The position numbers and the translations under genes were made by a program. DNA of 64,000 nt, taken from an uncultured Muribaculaceae bacterium (GTDB taxonomy: Bacteria; Bacteroidota; Bacteroidia; Bacteroidales; Muribaculaceae). The stretch spans positions 124,001 to 188,000 of the forward strand of contig CAJOFM010000004.1 in assembly GCA_905233915.1 (NCBI GenBank). Direction: 5' to 3'. Every line of letters starts with the position of its first letter. Position 1 is the stretch's first letter. Positions 48,129 to 58,305 of this stretch are shown here, piece after piece. The notes under the pieces were generated by a model that worked only from the letters and a program-made list of their open reading frames with translations, had not been told where the DNA came from and ran no database searches.

Positions 48129-48674
48129 ATATACTGATATCTTGTTAAACAATTTCCTTCGCAAAGCACAAAGATACAAATAACAACCGAAACCACACTA
48201 TAAAAAGCAAATTACTAGGGCAATATTCTTGCCCAATTCTTCAAATACTACTAAATTTGCAGCAATTCATTGACGGACTCGGGCGCAGCGGCGACCACAA
48301 CAACCAACCGCCAGTGAAAACATATTAGATACAGGCGTTTACTGTAACGCTTTGGTTTTGACACCTCAAGAATCTAGCAAATTCAAAACAGTTAGTCAAA
48401 AACAAAGCAACGTGAACGCCCCTATGGATGTACTATATCCTTCCCTCATGCTTCCCCTTTGGTTGCTTGAGAGATTTGATATACATATCTTCGTGGGGCT
48501 TCGTCGTTGCTCGTTCTGACTAACTGGGCAATGCTAGAGCCTTTGAGGTGTGGAACTGAGCAGCAGACTTGGCTCCACGCTTTGTATTTAATAGAGAATA
48601 ACTCCTAATCATTACACCCTTGGTTGCCGAGAGCCACAACCAAACAAATAATCGTGGCACGGCAACTGCGGGAT

Positions 48675-51600
48675 ATGGACACTACGGCAACTAATTGGTT
48701 AAATAGTGGAGAATATAAAACCCAAATTGACAATCTTCTAACTGAGATTGTTAGAGGTGCTGAATTATCTTCTACAGAGGTAGAAACTGCATCTGTTTTT
48801 GAAAATGGATTATATTATTTGCTAAAAAGTCATGCAAAAATCACAATTAAAGCTCAAAAAGAAAAACCTGTCCAATCAATTGTTCACGCATTTTCTAAAA
48901 GGGTTACTAATGGCCGTTTAGATGCTATTATTAATGAACTAATAATTGAATACAAACACCATTCGGCACTAAGAACACCCCAAAGAATCGATGAAGCTAT
49001 AAAACAGGTGCACGATTATTTATATGCTTTATATCGAAATACAGACATCAAACACGATGCTATATTAACCGATGGTCTGAGTATTATTTATTTTTCTTTC
49101 GTTGGTGATAAAGTACGGAATACAATTATAAAGAATCTTGAGATAGATGATATTGATACTATTATAAAGGCCATTCTCAATAATGAAAAAAAGAAGTTTG
49201 AGCCGATTAATATTGTCAACGATTTCTCTATTTATCCTCAAAGCGATTCACCATCAAAAAGTATAGCCAAAATTCTATTCAGTGATTTGATAGATAATCT
49301 CACTGAGAAATCTGATATGCTTTATCAAGAATGGAAATCATTAATGCATTTATCTGTTGAAGATAACGGAAAGAGTCAAGATATCGAAAAAAGACAGCGT
49401 GACCTTTCTTTAATCTTCAATATAACAATTCATAATGATCCTGATTTAGAATATAAAGCATTATTTGCACTACAAACGACATATGCAATAATTGTCAAAT
49501 TAATTGCTTGTAAGGTAGTTGATAGATTGAATTTTAATGTAAACACAAATCAGTATCACGATTTATTAACTCATGATTCAAATAGATTGCAGAACTTTTT
49601 TCAGAAAATGGAAGATGGCTATTCTTATTGCATGAACATCAGAAATTTTCTTGAAGGAGATTTCTTTTCTTGGTATTCTGACACGAAGCAATGGAATGAT
49701 GCTTTTTTTAGATCAATAACAGAACTAATTGCTCTTGTTGACAAGTATTCTGCTTTTTCTCTTGATGTTACTTTTAATCCTATTGACATTTTCAAGGATT
49801 TATATATGTGTATAATTCCTCAATCTGTTAGGCATTCAATGGGAGAATATTTCACACCAGAGTGGTTAGCTGATAGAGTTATTTCACGCTCTATAGAGTT
49901 ATCAGGTAAAACCAATTGGAAAGCTATTGATCCTTGTTGTGGGTCGGGTATTTTTATCATTGCATTGATCAAGAAAATTGTTGGTAATCTGTCTGTTCGT
50001 GAACTTTCAAAGGAAGATAAAAAAGCATTAATAAACAAAATCCTTTCAAGAGTTTATGGCATAGATATAAATCCACTTTCTGTACTTTCTGCTCGCGTTA
50101 GTTATTTTATTGCCATTCAGAAACTTGGAGCTGTTGATGATGTTGAGATACCTATCTATCTAGGAGATTCTGCCATAATACCAAATAACGTTATTATTGA
50201 TGGGATTAACTGTTATTCATATTCAATCAACAATTTAAAGTGCGGTACTATCGAAGTAGTCTTACCTAAAAGATTTGTGAAGCTTGATTCCTTTGGAAAG
50301 ATAATGAGCACTTTACAAGCAATGGTAAAAACAGACAATGCGAATATCCTTTATACTGTTTTTGTAAATCACCTATCTATAGAAGAAAAGTCTTCAGAGA
50401 TATTATTATCTAAAATCAGAAATCTTGCTGAAAGTTTAGTTTATTTACATGAGAATAAATGGGATGGAATATGGATTAGAATTGCTACAAATTTTATGAT
50501 GATAGCAAGACTAAATTCATATGATTTAATTGTAGGAAACCCACCTTGGGTAAAGTGGGAGCATCTACCTGCTGCTTATACTCGAAAGATAAAAGATTTC
50601 TGTGATGTGCGTCACATTTTCTGTAATGATGGTGGTGTATTTGGAGGAGCGCAGTTAAATATTTGTGCTCTAATCTCTAATGTAACGGCATCAACTTGGT
50701 TAAGTGAAAATGGTGTCTTGGCTTTCCTAATGCCCGATAGCTTGATGTCTCAGAATTCATATGAAGAATTCAGAAACTTCTACCTAAATGAAGATAAATC
50801 TCAACGTCTCTATTTACAAGCATTAGATAGATGGCATGCTCCTTTACGGCCTTTTAGAGTTGGCAAAAAAGCCGTCTCACAAGATTTCAATACTTATTAT
50901 TTTGGTAGAGATTTTGTTGATTATCGTAAAGGTGTACCAGTTTGCAATATTACACGAAAAAAAGAGTACTCTGATGAAATTATTAACAATTGCACTCATT
51001 TCAGCGATGCATTAAGACTTCTTGAAACAAGGATATCTTGTGCTAAACAACTATCAGAAAAATCTACTGCTTTCACTTATTCTTCAGTTGAATTTGACTT
51101 TACTACAATAATTGGAAGAACGGACTATTATTATAGAACTGGAGTTGAATCTACGCCTTTTGAAGTATTTAAATTAATCGGTTTAAGTAATTCTCCATAT
51201 CCAAATCATTATAGGTTTAAAAACAAAATATTAAAAACTTCTCGTTATAAAGTCGATGATATACCACCTATGGGTTGGGACTTCCCAACTGATTACATTT
51301 ATCCAATGTTGGAAGGACCAAATGTAAAACCATTTGAATATGATTGTGAAGATAACTTTCACATATTGCCATATAAGAAAGAGAATACTAAAGTCCCTGT
51401 TACTTTAAAAGAACTAACTGAAACTCAAGAAAGACTTGCAACTTACTTTGCGAATCACAGAGAACTTTTGGAAAAACAATCCGAAAAGAGCAAATCGATG
51501 CATCGGGGTGACGCTTTTTATGCTCTTTCAAAGATAGGTGATTACACATTTGCACCCCACATAGTTGCAGCAAGAGATAATTCAAAATTTTGTGCAACAG

Positions 51601-51959
51601 TTGTAAATCCAACTATGACCCCCTGGGGAGAATTAAAACAAACGATATGTGTAAAACATACTATAATTATAAGCCAAGATAGAAATAAGAATTTTATTAC
51701 TGAAAATGAGGCTCACTATATAAATGGAGTTCTTAATTCCTCAATAGTTGTTGCTTACATTCACAATACTTTTAAGACAAATGGGTTTAGCCTGAATAAG
51801 TCACAATTGTTTTTACCCAAATATGATTCTTCTAATATCCTATTTAGGAGAATTGTTAGGATTTCTAAAGCAGCAACCAATAAACAATTAGATGTTGAAC
51901 ATGCTAAACGCCTGTTGACTTTGGCTTATCTCGATTTGTGTAGACAACTAAATCATTAA
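48675..51959 (+). CDS. Type IIG-like restriction endonuclease/N6-adenine DNA methyltransferase fusion, AT-rich
   Basis: GRLDAIINELIIEYK (PD-(D/E)xK-like); GEYFTPEWLADRVISRSIELS; AIDPCCGSGIF; YDLIVGNPPWVKWEH. The open frame begins at 48624 (TTG); the first ATG is 48675. Confidence 0.85.
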   Translation: MDTTATNWLNSGEYKTQIDNLLTEIVRGAELSSTEVETASVFENGLYYLLKSHAKITIKAQKEKPVQSIVHAFSKRVTNGRLDAIINELIIEYKHHSALRTPQRIDEAIKQVHDYLYALYRNTDIKHDAILTDGLSIIYFSFVGDKVRNTIIKNLEIDDIDTIIKAILNNEKKKFEPINIVNDFSIYPQSDSPSKSIAKILFSDLIDNLTEKSDMLYQEWKSLMHLSVEDNGKSQDIEKRQRDLSLIFNITIHNDPDLEYKALFALQTTYAIIVKLIACKVVDRLNFNVNTNQYHDLLTHDSNRLQNFFQKMEDGYSYCMNIRNFLEGDFFSWYSDTKQWNDAFFRSITELIALVDKYSAFSLDVTFNPIDIFKDLYMCIIPQSVRHSMGEYFTPEWLADRVISRSIELSGKTNWKAIDPCCGSGIFIIALIKKIVGNLSVRELSKEDKKALINKILSRVYGIDINPLSVLSARVSYFIAIQKLGAVDDVEIPIYLGDSAIIPNNVIIDGINCYSYSINNLKCGTIEVVLPKRFVKLDSFGKIMSTLQAMVKTDNANILYTVFVNHLSIEEKSSEILLSKIRNLAESLVYLHENKWDGIWIRIATNFMMIARLNSYDLIVGNPPWVKWEHLPAAYTRKIKDFCDVRHIFCNDGGVFGGAQLNICALISNVTASTWLSENGVLAFLMPDSLMSQNSYEEFRNFYLNEDKSQRLYLQALDRWHAPLRPFRVGKKAVSQDFNTYYFGRDFVDYRKGVPVCNITRKKEYSDEIINNCTHFSDALRLLETRISCAKQLSEKSTAFTYSSVEFDFTTIIGRTDYYYRTGVESTPFEVFKLIGLSNSPYPNHYRFKNKILKTSRYKVDDIPPMGWDFPTDYIYPMLEGPNVKPFEYDCEDNFHILPYKKENTKVPVTLKELTETQERLATYFANHRELLEKQSEKSKSMHRGDAFYALSKIGDYTFAPHIVAARDNSKFCATVVNPTMTPWGELKQTICVKHTIIISQDRNKNFITENEAHYINGVLNSSIVVAYIHNTFKTNGFSLNKSQLFLPKYDSSNILFRRIVRISKAATNKQLDVEHAKRLLTLAYLDLCRQLNH

Positions 51960-52397
51960 ATTACCTTGGGCACCTAAAAAGGCATTTTTGCATTGGGCGT
52001 TTATTCGTAGAGTATAATGAATATAAACTCCTGCTTGGAGAGAATATTCGTTATATTGTTGTAATAGATATCGAATGGCCATGAATAAAAAATCTTTGAT
52101 GGTTAATTCGTGATCATTCGTGGGCATTCTTGTTACACTCACGCATGGAAAACATGGAAAACATGAAAATAGGTTTTAGGTGTCAGGTTTTGTGTCTGGC
52201 ATCAGATAATCCAGATTAGTCAGTTGTTTTTTTTAAAAAGAGTTGTGCCTGTTGTCTTATATGTTGTATCAGTTGTCTGAAAAAGAGCAAAAAACTAGAG
52301 ACTAAGGACAATAAACTAGAAACTATTTATTATATTTGCAGCCGTAATCAAATACAATTCTTTTAAACCTGTAAGACATTAACAACTGAATCAAGAA

Positions 52398-53858
52398 ATG
52401 AACGAAATTGAAAAACTGAAACCGACGTGCATCTGGCGCAACTTCTATGCGCTGACGCAGATTCCCCGTCCCTCGGGACATGTTGAGAAAATCCAGCAGT
52501 ACCTGCTCGACTTCGCCAAGAAGATCGGCGTTGAGGCCTTCCAGGACCCCGCCGGCAACATCGTGATGCGCAAGCCCGCCACCCCAGGCATGGAGAACCG
52601 CAAGTGCATCACCATGCAAGCCCACATGGACATGGTACCGCAAAAGACTCCCGAGTCGAAGCACAACTTCGAGACCGATCCCATCGAACCCTACATCGAC
52701 GGTGAGTGGATCAAGGCCCGTGGCACCACGCTGGGCGCTGACGACGGTCTGGGCGTGGCAGCCATCATGGCTGTGATGGAGGACAACACCCTCAAGCATG
52801 GTCCCATCGAGGGCCTGATCACCAAGGATGAGGAGACGGGCATGTATGGCGCCAACGACCTGCCCAAGGGTCAGATGAAGGGCGACATCCTGTTCAACCT
52901 CGACAGTGAGACGTGGGGCAAGTTCGTCATCGGTAGCGCCGGCGGTATCGACGTTACCTGCACGCGCAAGTATAACGAGGTGAAGACCGCCAGCGGCGAT
53001 ACCGCAGTGCGCATCACCCTCAAGGGCCTGAAGGGCGGCCACAGCGGCCTCGAGATCCATGAGGGCCGTGCCAACGCCAACAAGCTGATGGCCCGCCTCG
53101 TGCAATTCGCCATCGTGGACCACAAGGCCCGCCTGGTGAGCTGGCATGGCGGTAACATGCGCAACGCCATCCCGTTCAAAGCCGAGACCGTGCTCGTCGT
53201 GCCCGAGGATAACCTAAAGGGTCTGAAGAAGCTCGTCAAGACGATGAAGGCCCAGTTCGAGAGCGAGTTCAAGCTCATCGAGGACAATGTGGACCTGACG
53301 CTCAAGGCCATCGACCGTCCCAAGATGAAGATGGCGCTCGACGACCAGACGACCATCCTGCGCGCCCTGTATGCCTGCCACGATGGCGTGGTGCGCTACA
53401 TCCCCGCTTATCCCAACGTGGTAGAGACCTCCAGCAACCTCGCCATCATCGACATCGAGGACGGCAAGGCAGCCGTGAAGATCCTGGCCCGCTCGGCCCG
53501 TGAGGACATGAAGGAGTACATCGTCAAGATGCTCATGACCTGCTTCCACCTCGCCGACTTCAAGGTAGAGACCGGCGGTGACTACATCGGCTGGGATCCC
53601 AACCCCGACAGCGAGGCCCTGCACATGCTGCTCGACCTGTACAAGAAACTGTTCAAGGAGGATGGCATCATCCAAGTGGACCATGCCGGTCTGGAGTGCT
53701 CCATCATCCTGGGCAAGTATCCGCACATGGACGTCGTGAGCTTCGGCCCCACGTTGCGCAGCCCGCACACCACCATCGAGCGTGCCTACATCCCCGCAGC
53801 AGAGCCCTTCTGGAAGCTGCTCGTCAAGGCCCTCGAGGAGGCACCTGTTAAGAAATAA
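52398..53858 (+). CDS. pepD: Aminoacyl-histidine dipeptidase (PepD)
   Basis: FYALTQIPRPSGHVEKIQQYL; MQAHMDMVPQK; GTTLGADDGLGVAAIMAVMED; DEETGMYGA. Confidence 0.94.
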   Translation: MNEIEKLKPTCIWRNFYALTQIPRPSGHVEKIQQYLLDFAKKIGVEAFQDPAGNIVMRKPATPGMENRKCITMQAHMDMVPQKTPESKHNFETDPIEPYIDGEWIKARGTTLGADDGLGVAAIMAVMEDNTLKHGPIEGLITKDEETGMYGANDLPKGQMKGDILFNLDSETWGKFVIGSAGGIDVTCTRKYNEVKTASGDTAVRITLKGLKGGHSGLEIHEGRANANKLMARLVQFAIVDHKARLVSWHGGNMRNAIPFKAETVLVVPEDNLKGLKKLVKTMKAQFESEFKLIEDNVDLTLKAIDRPKMKMALDDQTTILRALYACHDGVVRYIPAYPNVVETSSNLAIIDIEDGKAAVKILARSAREDMKEYIVKMLMTCFHLADFKVETGGDYIGWDPNPDSEALHMLLDLYKKLFKEDGIIQVDHAGLECSIILGKYPHMDVVSFGPTLRSPHTTIERAYIPAAEPFWKLLVKALEEAPVKK

Positions 53859-53889
53859 GTTGTAGTAGAATAAATTGTTTCATAAGTTG

Positions 53890-53929
53890 TACCGCAGGCC
53901 GCCGCGAGGCTCCCTGCGGTAGTTTTTTT
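53890..53929 (+). terminator. Intrinsic terminator after pepD
   Basis: TACCGCAGG...CCTGCGGTA followed by G and T7. Confidence 0.85.
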
Positions 53930-54060
53930 CCACAACCCCCTGAACGGATAAACAAGTAACACAAGAAACACAAAAGCCGTCCGCCCTTTTGATATTAAAA
54001 CAACTTTAATACAAGTCGTCCCAAAGCAAGATGGCCAAACGATAATGACGCATCGCTGTG

Positions 54061-54120
54061 TTGTGACTTATACTCCACAAAACACAAAATTCGACCATTT
54101 TTGTAATCTATAAGTCACAA
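54061..54120. repeat. 60-bp palindromic element
   Basis: TTGTGACTTATA ... TATAAGTCACAA (12-bp perfect arms); inner ACAAAA/TTTTGT. Confidence 0.85.
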
Positions 54121-54276
54121 AATTGAAATATTAATCGTTTTGCAAATCAATTTTCAGCATCTCGATTTCGATGACACACTCCAATGTTGGGGTAAAAAGT
54201 ATTTTTTCGGGTTTCTTTACCTTATTAAAAAATAATGCGTATCGTTGACCTCCGGCCGAAGGTACGCGGCGCCTCG

Positions 54277-54313
54277 GGAATGACCTCATTATTAATCGGT
54301 CATTCCTTTTTTT
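54277..54313 (+). terminator. Intrinsic terminator upstream of PFOR
   Basis: GGAATGACC-N12-GGTCATTCC-TTTTTTT. Confidence 0.8.
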
Positions 54314-54387
54314 AAATCAAAACCCAAGCCTTTGAAAGCAAGCTTTCAAGTCTAGTGCCCTGATTTAAAAAAAGAAATGTCAAATAA

Positions 54388-54419
54388 TTTGGCATTTCGC
54401 TCGGCTTGCAGTACCTTTG
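54388..54419 (+). promoter_or_regulatory. PFOR promoter (extended Bacteroidetes type)
   Basis: TTTG (54388-54391) - 20 nt - TACCTTTG (54412-54419); spacer shared with the glnA promoter. Confidence 0.8.
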
Positions 54420-54488
54420 CACCCTGTTAAACCAATTAGCATAAAAACGACTAATAACTAACTATATCAGTTTTTTCAACAAAATTTT

Positions 54489-57400
54489 ATGAGTAAGGAA
54501 AAGAAATTCATGACGTGTGACGGTAACCAAGCTGCCGCCCACATCAGTTACATGTTCACTGAGGTAGCTGCAATCTACCCCATCACTCCGTCATCAACGA
54601 TGGCCGAGCACGTGGACGAGTGGGCCGCCGCTGGCCGCAAGAACATCTTCGGTGAGACCGTCACGGTCCAGGAGATGCAGAGCGAGGGTGGTGCTGCCGG
54701 TGCCGTTCACGGTTCGCTGCAGGCTGGTGCCCTGACCACGACCTACACCGCGTCGCAGGGTCTGCTGCTGATGATTCCCAACATGTACAAGATTGCCGGC
54801 GAGTTGCTTCCTGGCGTGTTCCATGTTTCGGCCCGTACGCTGGCCAGCCACACCCTGTGTATCTTTGGTGACCACCAGGACGTGATGGCTACCCGCCAGA
54901 CCGGTTTTGCCATGCTCGCCGAGGGCAGTGTGCAGGAGGTAATGGACCTCGCCGGTGTTGCTCACTTGAGCGCCATCAAGGCTCATGTTCCCTTTGTCAA
55001 CTTCTTTGACGGCTTCCGCACCTCTCACGAGATCCAGAAGGTAGAGGCTATGGACCAGGAAGACCTGCGTCCCCTCATCGACATGGAGGAGCTGGCCAAG
55101 TTCCGCAAGGGTGCTATGAATCCTGACAAGCCCGTTACCCGTGGTACTGCCGAGAACCCCGACGTGTTCTTCCAGCACCGCGAGTCGTGCAACGATTACT
55201 ATACCGCAGTTCCCGCCATCGTCGAGGACTACATGAACAAGATCAGCGAGATCACTGGCCGCAAGTATGGTCTGTTTGACTACTACGGCGCCAAGGATGC
55301 CGACCGCGTCATCATCGCCATGGGCAGTGTGACCGAGGCTATCCGCGAGACCATCGACTATCTGACCGAGAAGGGTGAGAAGGTCGGCCTCGTTGCTGTT
55401 CACCTGTATCGCCCCTTCAGCGCCAAGCACTTCCTCGCAGCCGTTCCCAGCACTGCCAAGCGCATTGCCGTGCTCGACCGCACCAAGGAGCCCGGCGCTA
55501 ACGGCGAGCCCCTGTATCTCGACGTGAAGGACTGCTTCTATGGCACCGAGAATGCCCCCATCATCGTGGGTGGCCGCTACGGTCTCGGCAGCAAGGACAC
55601 CACTCCCGCCCAGATTCTCTCGGTTTACGAGAACCTGGCCCTGCCGATGCCCAAGAACCAGTTCACCATCGGTATCGAGGACGATGTTACCTTCACCTCG
55701 CTGCCCATGAAGGAAGAGGTTGCCATGGGTGGCGCCGGCATGTTCCAGGCCAAGTTCTACGGTCTGGGTGCTGACGGTACCGTGGGTGCCAACAAGAACA
55801 GTGTGAAGATCATCGGTGACAACACCGACAAGCACTGCCAGGCTTACTTCTCCTATGACAGCAAGAAGTCGGGTGGCTTCACCTGCTCACACCTGCGTTT
55901 TGGCGACGAGCCCATCCGCTCGACCTACCTGGTGACCACGCCCAACTTCGTTGCTTGCCACGTTCAGGCCTATCTGCACATGTATGACGTGACCCGCGGT
56001 CTGCAGAAGGGTGGTACCTTCCTGCTGAACACCGTTTGGGACGGCGACAAGCTGGTCGAGAACCTGCCCAACAACGTGAAGAAATACTTCGCCGACAACA
56101 ACATCAAGGTTTACTACATCAACGCTACCAAGATCGCTCAGGAGATTGGTCTGGGCAACCGCACCAACACCATCCTGCAGAGCGCATTCTTCCGCATCAC
56201 CGAGGTAATCCCCGTTGACCTGGCTATCGAGCAGATGAAGAAGTTCATCGTGAAGTCCTATGGCCGCAAGGGTGAGGACGTGGTGAACAAGAACTACCAG
56301 GCCGTTGACCGTGGTAACGAGTACACCGAGCTGACTGTTGACCCCGCTTGGAGCAACCTGACCGTCGAAGGCCCCGCCGCCGACAACGCTCCCGAGTTCG
56401 TACACAACGTGGTACGTCCCATCAACGCCCAGAACGGTGACCTGCTTCCCGTGAGCGCCTTCAAGGGCCGCGAGGATGGTACTTGGGATGCCGGTACCGC
56501 TGCCTATGAGAAGCGCGGTGTTGGCGCCTTCGTTCCCGTATGGAAGGCCGAGAACTGTATCCAGTGTAACAAGTGCGCACTCGTCTGCCCGCACGCTGCC
56601 ATCCGTCCCTTCGTTATGGACGAGGCCGAGGCTGCAGCATCTCCCTTCAAGGAGAGCGACAAGCTCAAAGCCATCGGCAAGGGCTTCGAGGGCATGACCT
56701 TCGTACAGGTTGTTGACGTGATGGACTGCTTGGCTTGCGGCAACTGCGCCGACGTTTGTCCGGGCAAGAAGGGCGAGAAGGCCCTCGAGATGGTTCCCAT
56801 GGAGGGCCACGAGGAAGACCAGAAGCTCTGGGACTATGCCATCAACAATGTCAAGAGCAAACAGCACCTGGTAGACACCAAGTCCAACGTGAAGAATTCG
56901 CAGTTCGCTCAGCCGCTGTTTGAGTTCTCGGGTGCCTGCTCGGGTTGCGGTGAGACCCCCTATGTGAAGCTGATCAGCCAGTTGTTCGGTGACCGTCAGA
57001 TCGTAGCCAACGCTACCGGTTGCTCGTCAATCTACAGTGCATCGGTTCCCTCGACTCCTTACACCGTTAACGAGAAGGGTCACGGTCCCGCTTGGGCCAA
57101 CTCCCTGTTCGAGGACTTCTGCGAGTTCGGTCTGGGTATGACCATCGCCGACGAGAAGATGCGCAGCCGCGTCCTGGGCTTCGTTAAGGAAGCTATCGAG
57201 GATGCTACCGTTGCCGACGACGTCAAGGCTCTGTACAAGGAGTGGATTGAGAACTTCAACGACGGTGACAAGACCCGCGAGTTGAGCGACAAGATCCTCG
57301 AGGCCATCGAGCACAGCGACAATCCCGCCGACGTTAAGGTTCGCGAGCTGGGTCAGTACCTGGTTAAGCGTTCGCAGTGGATCATCGGTGGTGACGGCGC

Positions 57401-58040
57401 CAGCTACGACATCGGCTTCGGCGGTCTGGACCACGTGATTGCCAGCGGCAAGAACGTCAACATCCTCGTGCTCGACACCGAGGTTTACTCCAACACCGGT
57501 GGTCAGGCCTCTAAGGCTACCCCGATTGGTGCTATCGCCAAGTTTGCCGCTGCCGGCAAGCGCGTCCGCAAGAAAGACCTTGGACTGATTGCCAGCACCT
57601 ACGGCTACGTCTATGCAGCTCAGATCGCTATGGGTGCCGACAATGCACAGTGCCTCAAGGCTATCCGCGAGGCCGAGGCCTATGACGGTCCCTCGATCAT
57701 CATCGCCTACGCTCCCTGTATCAACCATGGTATCAAGAAGGGTATGGGCAAGGCACAGGCCGAGGAGCAGGCAGCAGTAGCTTGCGGTTACTGGCACCTG
57801 TGGCGTTACAACCCGCAGCTCGAGGCCGAGGGCAAGAATCCCTTCACCCTCGACAGCAAGGAGCCCAACTGGGACGGCTTCGAGGACTTCCTCAAGGGAG
57901 AGGTGCGCTATGCATCGGTACTCAAACAGTATCCCGACGAGGCAGCCGAGCTGTTCGCAGCCGCCAAGGAGAACGCCCAGTGGCGTTACAACAACTACCG
58001 CCGTCTGGCTCGCCAGCAGTGGGGTGTTGCCGAGGACTAA
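54489..58040 (+). CDS. nifJ: Pyruvate:ferredoxin (flavodoxin) oxidoreductase
   Basis: YPITPSSTMAEHVDEWAAAG; ENCIQCNKCALVCPHAAIRPF; CLACGNCADVCPGKKG; DTEVYSNTGGQASKATP. Confidence 0.97.
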   Translation: MSKEKKFMTCDGNQAAAHISYMFTEVAAIYPITPSSTMAEHVDEWAAAGRKNIFGETVTVQEMQSEGGAAGAVHGSLQAGALTTTYTASQGLLLMIPNMYKIAGELLPGVFHVSARTLASHTLCIFGDHQDVMATRQTGFAMLAEGSVQEVMDLAGVAHLSAIKAHVPFVNFFDGFRTSHEIQKVEAMDQEDLRPLIDMEELAKFRKGAMNPDKPVTRGTAENPDVFFQHRESCNDYYTAVPAIVEDYMNKISEITGRKYGLFDYYGAKDADRVIIAMGSVTEAIRETIDYLTEKGEKVGLVAVHLYRPFSAKHFLAAVPSTAKRIAVLDRTKEPGANGEPLYLDVKDCFYGTENAPIIVGGRYGLGSKDTTPAQILSVYENLALPMPKNQFTIGIEDDVTFTSLPMKEEVAMGGAGMFQAKFYGLGADGTVGANKNSVKIIGDNTDKHCQAYFSYDSKKSGGFTCSHLRFGDEPIRSTYLVTTPNFVACHVQAYLHMYDVTRGLQKGGTFLLNTVWDGDKLVENLPNNVKKYFADNNIKVYYINATKIAQEIGLGNRTNTILQSAFFRITEVIPVDLAIEQMKKFIVKSYGRKGEDVVNKNYQAVDRGNEYTELTVDPAWSNLTVEGPAADNAPEFVHNVVRPINAQNGDLLPVSAFKGREDGTWDAGTAAYEKRGVGAFVPVWKAENCIQCNKCALVCPHAAIRPFVMDEAEAAASPFKESDKLKAIGKGFEGMTFVQVVDVMDCLACGNCADVCPGKKGEKALEMVPMEGHEEDQKLWDYAINNVKSKQHLVDTKSNVKNSQFAQPLFEFSGACSGCGETPYVKLISQLFGDRQIVANATGCSSIYSASVPSTPYTVNEKGHGPAWANSLFEDFCEFGLGMTIADEKMRSRVLGFVKEAIEDATVADDVKALYKEWIENFNDGDKTRELSDKILEAIEHSDNPADVKVRELGQYLVKRSQWIIGGDGASYDIGFGGLDHVIASGKNVNILVLDTEVYSNTGGQASKATPIGAIAKFAAAGKRVRKKDLGLIASTYGYVYAAQIAMGADNAQCLKAIREAEAYDGPSIIIAYAPCINHGIKKGMGKAQAEEQAAVACGYWHLWRYNPQLEAEGKNPFTLDSKEPNWDGFEDFLKGEVRYASVLKQYPDEAAELFAAAKENAQWRYNNYRRLARQQWGVAED

Positions 58041-58074
58041 TCGACCTGCAAGACAGGTAAGATCCTGAATAAAG

Positions 58075-58103
58075 CGGGGCTGGAACCATGTGTTCCAGCC
58101 CCG
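58075..58103 (+). terminator. Intrinsic terminator-like hairpin after PFOR
   Basis: CGGGGCTGGAAC-CATGT-GTTCCAGCCCCG. Confidence 0.8.
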
Positions 58104-58305
58104 TGTTGTTTACCTATACGACGATTCTTCTTACGGGCTACCGCCCGTAATACAGGGACACCACTGAGGCGGCAGACTAACTATACTGGGTGCTGTTATC
58201 GGTAAAAAGGCACTGAATGGTTAAACATTGTTAGAAATTTTGTTGTTAATAAATAAATGCCTAAATTTGTGCACTGTTTATTTAATAAATAACAATTTAA
58301 GCATT

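Noticed and set aside
48240-48600. tmRNA/other known RNA in the gap before the RM gene
   Set aside because: Could not find tmRNA tag-like sequence or acceptor-stem pairing on either strand.
54594-56867. Minus-strand ORFs of 413 and 326 aa
   Set aside because: Antisense to the unambiguous PFOR coding sequence.
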